Assembly: GCF_905220365.1 (NCBI RefSeq)
Contig: NC_061129.1
Coordinates: 5,022,803 to 5,086,802, forward strand
Source of the DNA: Vanessa cardui
Lineage: Eukaryota > Arthropoda > Insecta > Lepidoptera > Nymphalidae
DNA: 64,000 bases
Direction of reading: 5' to 3'
The translations under genes and the position numbers were made by a program. Each line of letters begins with the position of its first letter. Within the stretch, counting starts at the first letter, position 1. This document shows positions 23,240-36,485 of this stretch, one piece after another. The notes beneath the pieces were generated by a model, which made no database searches, had not been told where the DNA came from, and was given only the letters and a program-made list of their open reading frames with translations.

Positions 23240-25980
23240 ATAACAGGATATTACGTATTATTTAAGTGTACTTGTAGATTTGTGTGGTTCGTTTCAAGAT
23301 GTAAACGAAGTCTGCAACTTTACCTTCCGTCGTCTGTTAGTTAAGATATAAATTTAAAAATATAATTCTATAACTCGTTGCAGGAAGCTACGGCATGTTT
23401 AAAAGTGAAAGTACGTACTGACGACCCAATAAAACCGGTTAAAATGCCTTCGATTTGCGATTAATTGCAATTATATTCAAAGCTCATTGAATGTTCTGAG
23501 CATGACGACTCAGGCGCACGCGTTATATTACAATATATAATTTCACTAATACATAATGCATCAATAATATCAATTAATTAATAATATATCATGCAGAAAA
23601 CGAATTTCATGACACTAATTGGTTCAATATTAAACAAAGTGTTTTTTACATGACATAGTATATAAGAATACATGATAACATTTATATACATGCATTAATT
23701 ACAGTCTCTTGGCAGCTACTATAATTCTTATTTTAATGCTTCCAAGGGGATCGCATATATCCTTTATTTTATGGACGTTATATTTTTCTGTAACGTGGTC
23801 GTTAAGTCGGTTTATCTTGATCTCGATCAGAGATTTTTATTGATTATTATTTTAATTGATTTCAATTATGTAGGTAGTATAAATTAAACATTGAGATATT
23901 ATATTTTAAATAAATTGATGCACGAGCCAAGTTGAGTTTAATTTTGATAAATTACATTTATAAGCAGAACAATTGAATTTAAATTATTACAATAGGTGTT
24001 AGATCATTGTCATTGTCTTTAAATTCAATTAAAATAGTATTAAATTTAAAAATCAATTTCGACGGAATGTGTTTTGTTAGTTTATTATTATAGCCGATGT
24101 AAGTTTTTTATCGAGTAGTCGCCATTTTTAAAGAAACATATAATTGAATTAACTTCGATTATTAAGAAATAGATACAATCATAATTGAATAGAACCGTGG
24201 TTGACATTTTTATTTGTATTTATCGATAAGCATCATGTCGGAACCACACTTTATAAATATTTAATCTGTGGTTACAGTTTGAAAGGGACCGTAAAGGAGT
24301 GCACCGGAACAGATCGTACGACAATATCCTAATTCACTCGCGCGAATGTAATCCATTAGTGTTCCCGGCCCTCTTCGGGGCGCCCCCTAGCCCCCGCCAT
24401 TCATAATATACCTCCATATCATTTGTATTGGCACATGTTTCATATGACTAATGGACGAGGGCACATTACAGAGACATCTGCTTATTGCAATCAGCGTGCT
24501 TATAAAAATCTTTATGTGATTGACAGCAATGTTACGTGATGATTGTGAACCTACTGTTTTTTTTTTACGTAATAATTTTTCTTCTTACAGATAATAAAAA
24601 TATGAGCAATAAATTAAATATCTTCTAAGGTCGTATATATTCATGCCTTTATTTAAAATAAAATAAAAAATTAATCTTAAAAAATAATCTTCCACCCACT
24701 CCAATGCGGTTCGGTACAAGTGGTAGATTTTCATCCGAAACATACACGGTTTCTGAGCAAATTAAAATTCATTGGTGCTTAAACGTGTTACAAGTACACA
24801 AGTCCTATATAGTTTCTATTGTTTGATAATAATTTATATAGGTTTTGTATTATTTATTAAACTATACGTCGTTAAAATTAGTCAACAAATTTCAGTGTAA
24901 CGCTTTTAGAATGAGCGCTAACAAGCAAAATGACTGCAAACGTGACCGCAGCCTCAGGGAGCTGCATAGAGGCTGCTTTAGGGCTTATTAATTACTGAAT
25001 TAGACGCCGCTGCTCTTGAGTGAATTAAAGTGACGGGGAAAATGTCCCGTCTCGCTATTTTGCATTCATCTTAAAAGAGAAAATCATTGTACGTAATTTT
25101 TTTTTACCAACCAAGGCTTCCAAATTTAAAAGGAATTATTCGAATTAAAATCGATTATTGTCATTGATAAGCAAACAAATTAAATCAATCTTCAAAGCTT
25201 TTAAATCACATATCGATAAACATCATCTACATCAACACTAACATATTTAGAATATTAAAAAAAAAATACGCACAATACAAATAATTTTCTAAATGAAAAC
25301 ATGGATTTTTACTTAACAATTCACTCTGTTTGCCCTCTGAGCTTTAATACATTTACCTATCTGCATAGATACCGTTATAGCGTTTTCAGAAAAATTAAAG
25401 AAAGTAATCAGCGGAATTACGTCGGCTACTAAAATATGTATTCGTCATAAAAGTATGCGTCGACTTCTGTGGAGGATAAATATTCATTATAGAGGATCGT
25501 CGGGCGTTTTAGCGGGATTAAATGCTATTAACTCGCGTCGCGATGCTCTCTCGAATCAATCGAAATTGAATATCCGAATTGTTGGTACGAGTAGTGAGAG
25601 CCTATTCGATTAATTGTTTATTTAGTGGTATGTAATTATGTACGAGTTCTTTTATTTAAATATGAATCGATTTTCTTATTTTTAAATCGATTTCATAATC
25701 GAGATTCTGTTGGTAATATCTGTTATTTTATTTAATAAGGCTAAAATGTCAGGCGTATCGATAGCCGGTTAATTATTTAGTCGACGCTAAGTACTTACAG
25801 CAAGATGTCCAATTATTTCTTAGTTGATTATATAGAATATAAAATATTGAATGTAGATTATATCAACATCTGATCTTATAAAATAACGATCGTTAATTAT
25901 TGCTTAGTCTTATGTTTGTTGATGATATATATAGTAAAGTTTATTTTTATTAAAACATTGATAAATTATTACCGACTATA
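23240..25980. other. AT-rich non-coding stretch with three small islands
   Basis: No gene is supported. Islands with retained CpG are about 24285-24490 (GTTCCCGGCCCTCTTCGGGG, CTAATGGACGAGG), about 24900-25060 (TTATTAATTACTGAATTAG) and about 25430-25620 (GATTAATTG). They may be regulatory; the remainder is AT-rich. Confidence 0.35.
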
Positions 25981-25987
25981 AATTAAA

Positions 25988-26205
25988 GTAAAGTAACAGC
26001 CTGTAAATTTCCCACTGCTGGTCTAAAGCCTCCTCCATCATTAAGGAGAGAGGGTTTGGAACATATTCCACCACGCTGTTCCAATGCGGGATGATGATCA
26101 CGATGTTTTTCTTCACCGTCGAGTGAATAGTATATAGTGGTGCTTGCCTGGGTTTGAACCCGAAATCATAGGTTCTAACTACAGGGCCATCGCAGCTCCA
26201 AAGAA
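25988..26205 (-). mobile_element. Decayed, internally deleted SINE (Metulj-like)
   Basis: The minus strand carries the same head and tail as the SINEs at 6777 and 37860. The B-box region GGTTCAAACCC lies near 26150, the tRNA-like GATGGCCC head near 26190, and AACAGCGTGGTGGAATATGT plus the GGAAATTTACAGGCTGTT tail near 25996-26090. About 80 bases between the 'ATCGTG' and 'CCCGCATTGG' segments are missing. I see no clear target duplication, so it is older than the other two. Confidence 0.8.
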
Positions 26206-26209
26206 ACAC

Positions 26210-28050
26210 TATACACGCAAAATATTTTGTTTGTTATTCAAATAAAATCGATAACATGAGATAGGAAAGCTATTAAAGAACTCATACATAATACACATGT
26301 ATAATATTATTCGAATGATGTTACTTATAGGAGACATGTCAAATATTAAAGATGATGTTTTTAATAAGTACATTTATTATAATTATTTATTTTAATTAAA
26401 AAGGTACTCGGTATCGCTGCCGATTTTTTTTACATCGTTCTTTAACTCGTGCAATTAATAACTGTTTTTATCGTTGGTATCAATGTAAAATTAGCGTCCC
26501 TAAATTATATTTTCATGACATTTTTCTTAATAAGAATGAGTTTTGAATTCTGTATTGAATTAGTCGAGTTATTACTTTTATTTTGTTTCAATGTTAATTT
26601 GCTTATATTATAAATGGGAAAGTTTGTGTGTTTGTAACCATTTAATTCTTGAAGAACTGGACGATTTTATTTATAAAAAATTGAATTCTATTTTAATTCA
26701 TTTAATTAAATGTCGCATATTCTGTACACGATAGCTTATTAACGTTAACATATATAAATCCGGACTAAGGGAACGCTGCCAAAACTATAATAGATACAAG
26801 AAACGTTTAAATATAAGATTTTTAAACCTCCAAAACGTTTACTAAAAAGTCCAGAGATATATTATAAAAATGCTTGTATTATTAAAAAAAAAAAACAATA
26901 TGTATTTTTTTGTTACACTTAGAAACAATAATTTACTTTACTATTCAATAATAATATTCAAGTAATAAAACAACAGACATAAGGTGTAAAAATATATCGT
27001 AATAATATTACTCAATGTTAATACATTCAGTTTGGGGGACATCGTTCGGCTTAACACTAATTGTATTATATTTCTATTGATCCGATTCGCGAAGTCGGGT
27101 TATGTAACTAGTTTTATTTATTTTTTTCAAAAAAAACCTAATCAAGCGGATAAAAACTAGTAAAAGATACAACTAGTACGGATAATATATGCTGTAGAGT
27201 AATGAAACTAATAAATATATCGTTTTGTAATTATGTCGAATGATATATTACAACCCTTAAAAATATAATCGAGTTTCTAATCAGTGTAAAGACGTTTCGT
27301 CTCATTCAATATGTACGAGCGTTGTAAACACCGCTCAAGTTGAGAGCTACCCACTAATTAATTACTCAACTCGCTTTCAATTAAATTAACTCGGAACGGG
27401 GCATCGACACGCACAGAATCGAGCGATTAAGATCGTTAATGTCGATCAATTTTCCTCGTTAGCGATCAATAAAGTTATTACCGTCCTGTAATGTTTGCAC
27501 GTGATGCGATTCTATTGGCATCCAGCTAGTGTTTAGTTTATACGGCTTTATCGATGTTATAATCGATTGTACACTTCGATACAAAAAGTACGTTGATTAG
27601 TGAAGTATTTCCAATAAGGATGGTATTGTAAAGACTTACTTTACACAATCGATTTTTTTAGGGTTTAAATTTAATTTGAATTTGAAATAATTTAGTTATT
27701 CTTTTTTTAATTACTTGCATGTTTAAAATACGCAATCACGTGGAATAAAATATTAATTGATTTAATATTTTTTCTTTGAAAAATAAATGAGTAGGATTAT
27801 TACTAAATTAATTTAACTTAATTAGAATTAAAATTAAGTTACATTACCGGTATACATAATAATGAATATATTTGAAGTAAGGCAATTATTAAAGGCTCAA
27901 CGAATAAAGTACAACTTAAGTTTAAAATTAAACAATGGCCTCCAGCGTTCAGATATAAGCGATATCCGCAAACAAAACCGAGTAAAACAAAAACATAATT
28001 TGAAAATTTGTATCTTAAATACGGAACACTAAAACTAAATTGGCCACTCC
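26210..28050. other. AT-rich non-coding; one island at 27290-27520
   Basis: No gene. The block at 27290-27520 contains CCACTAATTAATTACTCAAC, TCAATTAAATTAACTCGG, GATTAAGATCG and CGTTAGCGATCAATAAAG with many CpGs, and is a reasonable enhancer candidate. A repeat-like start (TTATATTATAAATGGGAAAG) lies at about 26604. Confidence 0.35.
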
Positions 28051-28740
28051 GAACTAGTTGAACCGAGTTTTAAACTGCGCCCTTAGGGGGGAGGGGACGT
28101 TTTAATTACGGCGTTTAAGTAAAAGCGGCGCAGCATCTAGCTAGGTGCATTACACAGATTCAACCACCAAAAGCCTCCCACTTAGCTAATGAAACATGTT
28201 CGTGTATAGTGTTTTAAGCGTCGTCGCAACGAGGCCTTCTGAGCATTGTGAGCAGAACTCGGGCCTCGGCGAGCGCGAGCGGATTCGGTGGACTCGCCTC
28301 CGCAAATCCTCATTTACTTGCATTATTTTAATGGAGCTATTGTGGGCGGATGTCCTTTGTCGTGTGCAGATGCGGATCCGGCGCACCGGGCTGTGGGAAA
28401 TGTGCCGGTGCATAAGTGCATCACTGGCCTCGTTCGGCCGGTCGATCCCGAATTAAATAGCAGAAAGCTCCATTTCAATTTAGGGGATTTGAATGGATCC
28501 ACTCTAGAATCACAGAAGAAAATGAGCTTTATTGTAGTCGTGGAACCGATAAAATAGACGCAACCGGAAAGCGACGTATCCATTTAACTAATTAACTGGG
28601 ACGAAGTCGTTCCGAAACCGCGCTCGCGTCCGCAGAGAACCCTCGGACCTCTAATAACTGGCTTCCCTAATAAGCTAAGAGGTTGTCTTGCTCGTATAAA
28701 AATGCAATAGACGGGACCGAGCAACGACGCCGTTTAAACT
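28050..28740. promoter_or_regulatory. Candidate cis-regulatory island with overlapping chance frames
   Basis: About 700 bases of raised GC. Open frames of 75-89 residues occur on both strands and overlap each other here, as expected from stop-poor GC-rich sequence. None shows a domain. Cores include TTAGCTAATGAAAC near 28183, CGAATTAAATAG near 28449 and CATTTAACTAATTAACTGGG near 28580. Constraint as an enhancer is inferred. Confidence 0.35.
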
Positions 28741-29029
28741 TTTCAAATTTTGTACAGCGCCTTATTATTAATTTTAAATTGGGTTAGTAAATTGCTTAGC
28801 ATGTGTGTATGTAATATGTTGTCTAATGTAAATATATTATGTACGTTTTGTTTTATTATTCACGACCCACAGCTCCCGCGACTTTGTTCACGTGAATACT
28901 TAAAATGCTAATAAAGTTTTTAACTTTTATTTATACTTTGTCGTGTTTTATGACAATCAATTCGTTGGTTATCGCGTGAGATATATAGAGACACTACACT
29001 TTTTTCCACATAATAGCAAGTCATCACTG

Positions 29030-29240
29030 GTCATACAATTTGGTGACATAAGGTAATTTAAATCTTCCTTACATGCGCCTCCAAATTTGGTAACTATGAT
29101 GTTATATAACGTGTTGCTATTATGCCAGCATTGATTCACTCCTTCAAACCGGAACACAACTGTAATAATATTTTGAATACATGATGAATAGGTGGTACCT
29201 ACAAAAATGGGCTTGCGCAAACCCATACCACCAAGTATAG
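29030..29240 (-). repeat. Interspersed repeat, CCGGTTTGAAG family
   Basis: On the minus strand it contains GTTGTGTTCCGGTTTGAAGG and the GTAGGTACCACC block seen in the copy at 32740-33105. A near-perfect palindrome, TGGGCTTGCGCAAACCCA, lies at its 5' end near 29207. A chance frame of 102 residues covers it and is not a gene. Confidence 0.6.
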
Positions 29241-30235
29241 AAAATATATTTCCTATTTCTACATAAATATTTTCCATTTCCAGATTGAAATATTTATTTT
29301 ATTGTATTGTCTGTACTTAATATGCAGTTACATATCTGAATGAATAATACAGTATATCAGTTGATTTGATTTCCAAGAAATTAAATTCCGAACATTTTAC
29401 TTTTAAAAAATAAAATTTAAATTGGCCTCAATTAAATGGATTGCTCGCATAGTGTCACCGGTTGATTAATTCCTAAGCCTCTTGACGCCTAAACTACCTT
29501 CATAATAACTAAACTAGACACGAACTGGGCCCAATGAATAAATTAAACACTAATTTCTTGACACACTTTGTCTCAGGCGGATCACCTTGTACGTAATACC
29601 AGTAATATCGTTATTATTTTAACTACTCTAATAACTCATTCCCGCTTCATTGCGACATTTGCGATTTGAAGTTTTCGTTAATATTTATTCATAAATGGTT
29701 TCATAATACCACGAAAGCACTAGAAGTTGGATGCATTACGAAGTTTTTTGCACTTTAAACCGATTTGGGATAAGTTATTAGGTACCTCGAAATAGATAAT
29801 TAGTGTGAAAATAATTAAATTAGGTGAGAGCAGCGGATCGTTAGCTGCACGCAACATTAGCGGGTTCGACGTCCGGCCGGCTCTCACGAAGGGCACTAAT
29901 CTTTTAAGCAAAAAAAAAACGAGTTAATGTAAACAACCTCGAGTCATTATTTTAATGTAAGAATAATTTATTTCATTCTCAGTCGAATCATTTAAAATGT
30001 ATATCATCTTTGTAATTTGTTATGATATTTTGTCACTTCAAATATGGAATATTTTTAATATTGTTTTTTTGTTGTAATATTAGTTATACATTAATGACCA
30101 TCGACGAAAAAACGTTTTTATTCCATTTGGATGAAATCGATAAGAGACCTTAAACCATTGCATGTTTTTAAAGATATTTAATATTAAAAATGTAAATCAA
30201 ATGAAAAGAGAATATTTAATAAACGTAACTTTCGA
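29241..30235. other. Non-coding; island at 29420-29650
   Basis: I see no gene. The part at about 29420-29650 is less AT-rich (GCCTCTTGACGCCTAAACTA, GAACTGGGCCCAATGAAT), and a CpG patch lies near 29830-29895. The remainder is AT-rich. Confidence 0.3.
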
Positions 30236-30239
30236 ATGT

Positions 30240-31150
30240 CGTGCTAAGTTACTGCAAACGACCTCGCGTGCCGCGAACGCTCACGGTATATAGAATTAGA
30301 TTGCTAATAGATAGATATCAGTCATCAATCAAAATGTCCAACTTTATGAAGCGATTGTTTAACTCAAATAGCGCCGTAGGTATTCTGAGGTAGCTCTGGA
30401 CAGACGAAGTTTACTGGCGTAGCGTTTGCTCACTTATCCTTTGACAAAGAGTTGAAGATCTCACCTGTCCAGCGCACTACGTCAGCGAACTGAGATCAGA
30501 GAGGCAGGCGCCGAACCTAGCCCGAAGCCAGGTCCTTTGTGAAAGATTCCAAAGCGAGTGCGAGGGCACTTTGATGTCGAGCCCGGCGGGTAATTTGGAA
30601 AAACGTTATTTAATTAACTTTCGACAAGTCCTAGTAATCGTGTTACAAAGCCGCCAGGTGAGTGGTCAAGTCTTTGAGCGCGGCGAGGGCGATACCGAAC
30701 TTGATTTTTACGCCATAAGCGCAATAAAGGTGCTGTCATTTCCACGTGTTTTCCAATTAACATCGCGCCTTTGACCGCCATCTCTCGCACAAAGTAATAG
30801 CGGCTCTTTGTTTTGCAGTTAACAACATAGTTTAAATAAAGCTGTGCTCGTAATCGATCCCCTTCGGGCTAACGAATGACTGTACCACTTACTTTTTATA
30901 CGTAATTACAACGGGCGACTGGCAGGGTGTTTGCAGTCTTCCAAAGCTTTATTAGCGGGACTGGACAGTAGTTTTATGAGTTGCCGAAATAAGTTTGGGG
31001 GTATTTAAACTTTAGAATTGGTTAACAGTGCATTTTGCGAGAGCGCCGCCGCCGTAAGCAAGCGCGAGACGAGGGACGCCCGCGGCGCTCGGACGATGGT
31101 CGCCTACGAGATAATTAACTCTATGAACTATCCCTGTGAGAGCTATTTAA
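30240..31150. promoter_or_regulatory. Large candidate cis-regulatory island
   Basis: About 900 bases with raised GC and abundant CpG (GAGAGCGCCGCCGCCGTAAG, GACGCCCGCGGCGCTCGGAC near 31036-31095). Cores include TATTTAATTAACTTTCG near 30606 and GAGATAATTAACTC near 31107. A consensus-like plus-strand donor, CCGCCAGGTGAGTGG, lies near 30650, but no convincing exon precedes it. Regulatory role inferred; a 5' non-coding exon of an unknown transcript is an alternative. Confidence 0.4.
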
Positions 31151-32735
31151 TCTAGAAAATTGTTTATATTATAAATAATTCGTTTTATTTTTGAGTTATT
31201 TAACAAACAAAACGTATAGCGAGGGAAAGTTGAAAGCGTATACTTTTAAATGCGGTCGGTATATTATGATACATGGTGTCCGAAGTTCGCGCGTTCCATC
31301 CGAGTGAGTACCTCATACAAACAAAGCGGACTTTGTGCGGTGTTCATTGAACAGCTTAATTGCATTTCTTTGCTACTTCACTATGTTCCTCGCACGTCTC
31401 ATAGTCGAATTAGTACGTTAAACAGCTCTTTTAGAAAAATACCGTTTGTTTCATAAACGGATCTCACTATACGTGTCCTTTAAAATGATTTCCAAAGCCA
31501 AAAAAAACGGGTTCAATGTTTTTATAAAAATATATCTGGACTTTTAAATCCTTTTCGAATTGAGTTACACGTTGAATTTAGTAATTAAAATGAAGACGAG
31601 CATTAAGTATGAGTAATAAAAGTTACTGTTACTTGTCACAATACAATTCGAATCGCAAAAGCGTAAATGGTTTGGTAATCCACAAAATGTTTGGAAGCAA
31701 GTTTATATCATCAGTGTTTTGCAATTGTGTGTTCTATGTATAGAGGAATAAGGTTGTCAATAGTGTTTATCAAGTGGGTGGTTTCCTCGTCTTCATCTCA
31801 CTGTTTCGTTTATGATTCCTGAATTTTTAAAGCCTTTGAAAGGACATGCATTTTGTATGTTACATTAAAGCGAATACACAGACATATATTTATATGACTA
31901 TATTTTCTATTACAATAATACAATCAAATCATGTACTTTTAAAAGTACTTTTATAAGTCGTTGAATTGCATAAATACTATCAACTCAATACTTGTATTAT
32001 TTTCGTTGTTTCATATTATATTATTTTAAATTTGCATTATGTTTATAATCACTAATATGAAATTTTAATAATATTTTATACATATAAGTAGGTTTACCTA
32101 ATTATTATTATTAGGTAAAAAGTCGGCTTTAAGCAAAAATCTTTTATATTTTTTTTCATATAAGCCAAAACATTTGTAAAAACTTCATAAAAAAACCTCA
32201 TTAAAACGCATACGTGTATTATAGATGTTCACTTTAATTAAAACTAATTACTTATGTCCGTTTTATTATGCCATATTTGCTACCGGAATTAATTAAATAT
32301 TTTACGTGTTGGCTGCTTTAGTCACGGATAATAAATGTCTCGTAATTGCTTGACCAGGATGTTTTAACTGATTGCGAATTTAAAGTGGGATAAAATCTAA
32401 TGCAACGATACATATATGCGAAACGTTTTATTCAGATTACATTTTATTTAATTAATTTGTTTGCAAGTGTTAGTCTTACTTATAAACTATGATTTAAATG
32501 ACAGCTTAATTCAATAATGATTTTAATCATCTATTTGACATTCGAAAAACAGACACTCAGTATTGTTTTAATAATCAATCAGTAATCAATATTTACACGT
32601 GAACCCGTTTTATAGTTAGCGACTCGCCCCAGATTCGAAGGAGTTATTTTTATAGAATACCAATGCAGCAAAATTAATTGAGAAATTATTAATATTCCTA
32701 TTTATCCCCTCTTTTCAGCTTATCATTTGTGTTAA
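31151..32735. other. AT-rich non-coding stretch
   Basis: No gene or clear repeat. A small hairpin with 10-bp arms (TTTACCTAAT / ATTAGGTAAA, 32093-32102 and 32110-32119) is present. Confidence 0.35.
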
Positions 32736-32739
32736 GAGT

Positions 32740-33105
32740 GGGTACGAAGCCCAAGGGGTCAGGATCGATCCTGCTTACATCGCAAGGCAGCCCGTAAACT
32801 ACTTGCCCTACCACCTATTTGGTGGTAGGGCTTAGTACCCGTCTGGGTAGGTACCACCCACTCATCAGTTATTCTACCGCCAAACAACAGTGCTCAGTAT
32901 TGTTGTGTTCCGGTTTGAAGGGTGAGTGAGCCAGTGTAACTACAGGCACAAGGGACATAACAGCTTAGTTCCCAGGGTTGGTGGCGCATTGACGATTTAA
33001 GGATTAGTTAATATTTCTTACAGCGTCAATGTCTATGGGTGATGGTGACCACTTACCATCAGGTGGCCCTTATACTCGTCCGTCAACTTAAACCATGAAA
33101 AAAAA
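32740..33105 (+). repeat. Best-preserved copy of the CCGGTTTGAAG interspersed repeat
   Basis: This copy contains the whole set of blocks seen in fragments elsewhere. There is a hairpin with perfect 11-bp arms (GCCCTACCACC at 32805-32815, loop TATTT, mate at 32821-32831). Then follow GGTAGGTACCACCCACTCAT, TATTGTTGTGTTCCGGTTTG, TTAATATTTCTTACAGCGTC, ACCACTTACCATCAGGTGGC and a short A-run tail near 33098. No coding capacity is visible. The A-rich tail hints at a retroposed origin. Confidence 0.7.
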
Positions 33106-36100
33106 ACTATTGCGCTATTGATGCTTGTGTCCGATTAATCGATAAAGAAAATGCTATGATGTATAATTTACACCCTAATTAGTTAATTAGGGTTACGTAT
33201 AATGTTGCTTTCTTTAATTAAAAAAGAATTCGATCTATTCCTGGAGATTACTCGCTCAGACAAACAAATAAATTTCACCTCTTTATAATATTAGGAGAGA
33301 TAAAATTAAAATTGCCGATTATAAATATTTGCGAAACAAAATAAACCTAAAGGAATTAGAATTCGAAAATGTTCAATTAATCGCGATTCGTTTTGAAGAT
33401 ATCGGAAATATGTCTGGTGAAAAAAATCATTTAATAAAAATTAAACAAAAATATACATTTGCCATTGATTAAAATCCGATTTCATCTTCAAATCTAACCT
33501 TGGTCTGGTGTGTATGATTAAGTACATTGAATTGGTATCTTGTAATTTCAAATAAACGCTTATCGCTGTAGAGTAAAACTCTAAAATTGTTGCTTACTTT
33601 TCACATATGACTTTACAGTCTTAAGAGCAAACTTACATGCATGGGCATAGAACGTTATTTTTCATATCTTTTTCTGTACCTTTTAAGTGGTCGCCACTAC
33701 CCTTACATATTGTCAGCGTAAGAATGTTTTATCATTTCTTGCATCACCAATGCGACACCAACCTTGGTAACAAATATGTTATGTGCCTCGTGCGTCACTT
33801 TCTGTATAGTTATGTATAATTATTAAACGTTTTAAAATTATAATATACATAAATGCATCCAATCTATTGTGTAACAAAAAAACATATGTATTTCATTATG
33901 TTCATGCTCGATCTATATACCGTCTTGCAATGAAATTTTCTACATATATCTACTCTAATTATTTATAATACAGTATTCTTTTAAATTTTTTTACCATTTA
34001 GTTTCATATTTATTTTTTATTTATAATCAAGATTTATACCGCATTACGTACTTATTAATATGTATTTTACGAAGCGTTTATTTAAATACGTCTTCATAGA
34101 CACTTTGTTATGATTAATGTTAAATATATTTTAATAATGTTCTTTATATTTGACTAACAAATACTATAAAACAACTAGTGATCTACCAGAACTCAGAAAT
34201 CTGATGCAGTGTTTATTAATTTCACTGAACACTTTTTACACTGCGTTCTTTGTTGAACATGAACATTGGAAAATACTTAAAATTATTGGCTATCGACTCT
34301 TAAGTTGTTGCTTATTAAAAATAGTTATATGCTCTCGTAGATTATTCGGCATTTTTGACGTATACAATTGGTTCATATAACATCTTTTATAAACTGTTCT
34401 TCAGGGAAGTCCTAATCAACGTTTCACATTAACTAAAATCTACCATATCTTCCCTAAAACGTTTAACTTTATTATTACCTAACTAATAGTTTTAATTAAG
34501 CGCAAATTAAAAATAATATAATGATATAAAGTTTAATATAATTTACGAAATTAATTAAATATGTTGACCATGAGCCAAGGATATTAGTACACCAAGATCA
34601 TATCACAGTATCAGATTTCTTAACAACTTGAAATTTTATTATTAGATAGTGGATTTAAAAGTGGGTGACCTTGGAGATAATACGAGACGAAATGTGTTCA
34701 GATAAAAAAAAAAAAATGGAAACAAAAACGTATTTACGATGCTAACATCCCGTAACGACTTCGTGTATATTATATTTCGTGTTAAGACCTGTTCACACTT
34801 CAAGCAGGAACTGAGTCTGGTTTGTTACGAGTCGACTTTATATAAGTGGAGTTCAGAATCAGATAGACTTAGATTATTGTATCTAGATAGAATGTCGCAC
34901 TACAAAGGAACTGAAACAAACTAGCCAACTTTATTATCTTGGTGTGCGTGACAGCTACACACACACACTACTACACACTCGCCAAACATCATACTACTTT
35001 ACAAGAGTGAGTGTATTTAATGACCAACTCTTCCACTTTTTTTTTCGACGCGTTCTGAGCTTTGAGAGTCTATTTACACAGAATATAGAATCAGAAACAT
35101 TTATAATAGTTAACATATTTTACCTAAGAAGATGATGAGACAAACAATGTTGTCTTCTTTTTTCGAATGACAGAATATTGACGAAAGAAAGAGATAAATC
35201 AGTGTTTATGAAACACGCGCTATGTAACATTCATAAATGAAATCCGAAAAAGTATATGTTTCCATAAATATCCTATTAATGAACAACGACACCTCCTTAT
35301 AAGGAGTGTTCAAATCTTATTCCACTAAGTTTCCAGGGTGGGTTGGTGAATATATAATCTCACCTGACACGTGGAGATTTGTACTCGAAATATAAGCGTT
35401 ATAGATATGTAGGTGGTTCTTGGATTTCACATTGTTGGTAATAAAATCTTTAAGAGACATTTATACATAGCTATTGGCTTAAGAATTGAATACAATAATT
35501 ACAAGTACGTATAAGATTTGTAAAGAGAGGAATGGTTACGAAACAATTTGTTTCCGATTGCACAATACAGTGTTTGTGATTCAAATGTCAAGTACTTTAA
35601 AGCGTACCTGAATAAAGTATGTTTACATAGAGTTGTTTGACGAAATTATCACATATGTGTTGCATAAGAGGAAAAGGAACGACCAAGGGCCAACTTGGGA
35701 TAACAACTTGAGATATTTGCTATTGCAGGCTCCTAGTAAGTATAGGGATAAAAGGTCGTTAATTGTGTACTTCGGGATACGTCGGTTTCCAACTAATCAT
35801 CGTTGGCATCCGTCATTAGTGCGGTGAGCATACAAACGCAAATACGTACGTATGTTTGGGATATAATTTCAAAATCATTAGTGTCGCTATATCAGTGTTA
35901 AACATCAATGTGTATCTATTCCAATTTATGCGATTAATTAGATAATTTTGATAGTAATTGCAATTACAGTAAATGAAATACAAAATTGTCGATAAAATAT
36001 AGAATCAACATTTATTCAATCGTTATTATTGAAATAATAATATTGAATAATTATTATGCAAGCATCATATTTGAATATGAAATTTAGACAGCTTTTGTCG

Positions 36101-36160
36101 CTAACCGTGTATTAGATTACCACTACGCTTCAACGATCTTGCTAAATAATTCTGACTTAC
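33106..36160. other. AT-rich non-coding stretch
   Basis: No supportable gene: several chance frames of 60-76 residues lack any domain, splice context or codon bias. A perfect palindrome of two TAATTA-type sites lies at 33172-33193 (see findings). Confidence 0.35.
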
Positions 36161-36161
36161 T

Positions 36162-36167
36162 TTTATT
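36162..36167 (-). terminator. Candidate polyadenylation signal for the short LMO4 transcript
   Basis: AATAAA on the minus strand (TTTATT on plus) about 490 bases beyond the LMO4 stop codon. It would end the mRNA if exon 3 is not spliced onward. Another candidate is at 36011-36016. Hexamers are frequent in AT-rich DNA, so this is weak evidence. Confidence 0.25.
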
Positions 36168-36294
36168 TGTCTTTCTCTACTTAAAATGTCGTTGTAGAGT
36201 AAAAAATAAGAGCGAATACTTAACAATAACGTATAACATTAGTAATTGTTTTAAGATTGCAATGCCAATCGAAATATAGGTTATTTAAATTCTG

Positions 36295-36485
36295 CTTGGT
36301 GGTGGCGCCTTGTGGGTAGAGCACCCACTCCTTGTAAATTATACCGCCTAACAATGTAACATCTTAGTTAGGTTGGCGGCGCACTGTCGATGGAAGGGAT
36401 TAATATTTCTTACAGTGCTAATGTCTATCGGCGGTACCATCACTTACAATCAGATAGATCATTCGCCAATCTGATTTGAACTGTT
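36295..36485 (+). repeat. Decayed copy of the CCGGTTTGAAG-family repeat
   Basis: It shares GTTGGCGGCGCACTGTCGAT and TTAATATTTCTTACAGTGCT with the copy at 32740-33105, but has lost the central CCGGTTTGAAG block. It lies just downstream of LMO4 exon 3, within any 3' UTR of the short transcript form. Confidence 0.6.

Noticed and set aside
28186..28583. Four overlapping frames of 75-89 residues on both strands
   Set aside because: They overlap each other on opposite strands, show no domain and have no splice context; a by-product of raised GC.
28969..29277. 102-residue minus-strand frame
   Set aside because: It covers a member of the CCGGTTTGAAG repeat family and has no protein-like features.
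34593..34610. TATCACAG-like string resembling a miR-2 seed
   Set aside because: The flanks do not form a precursor hairpin.
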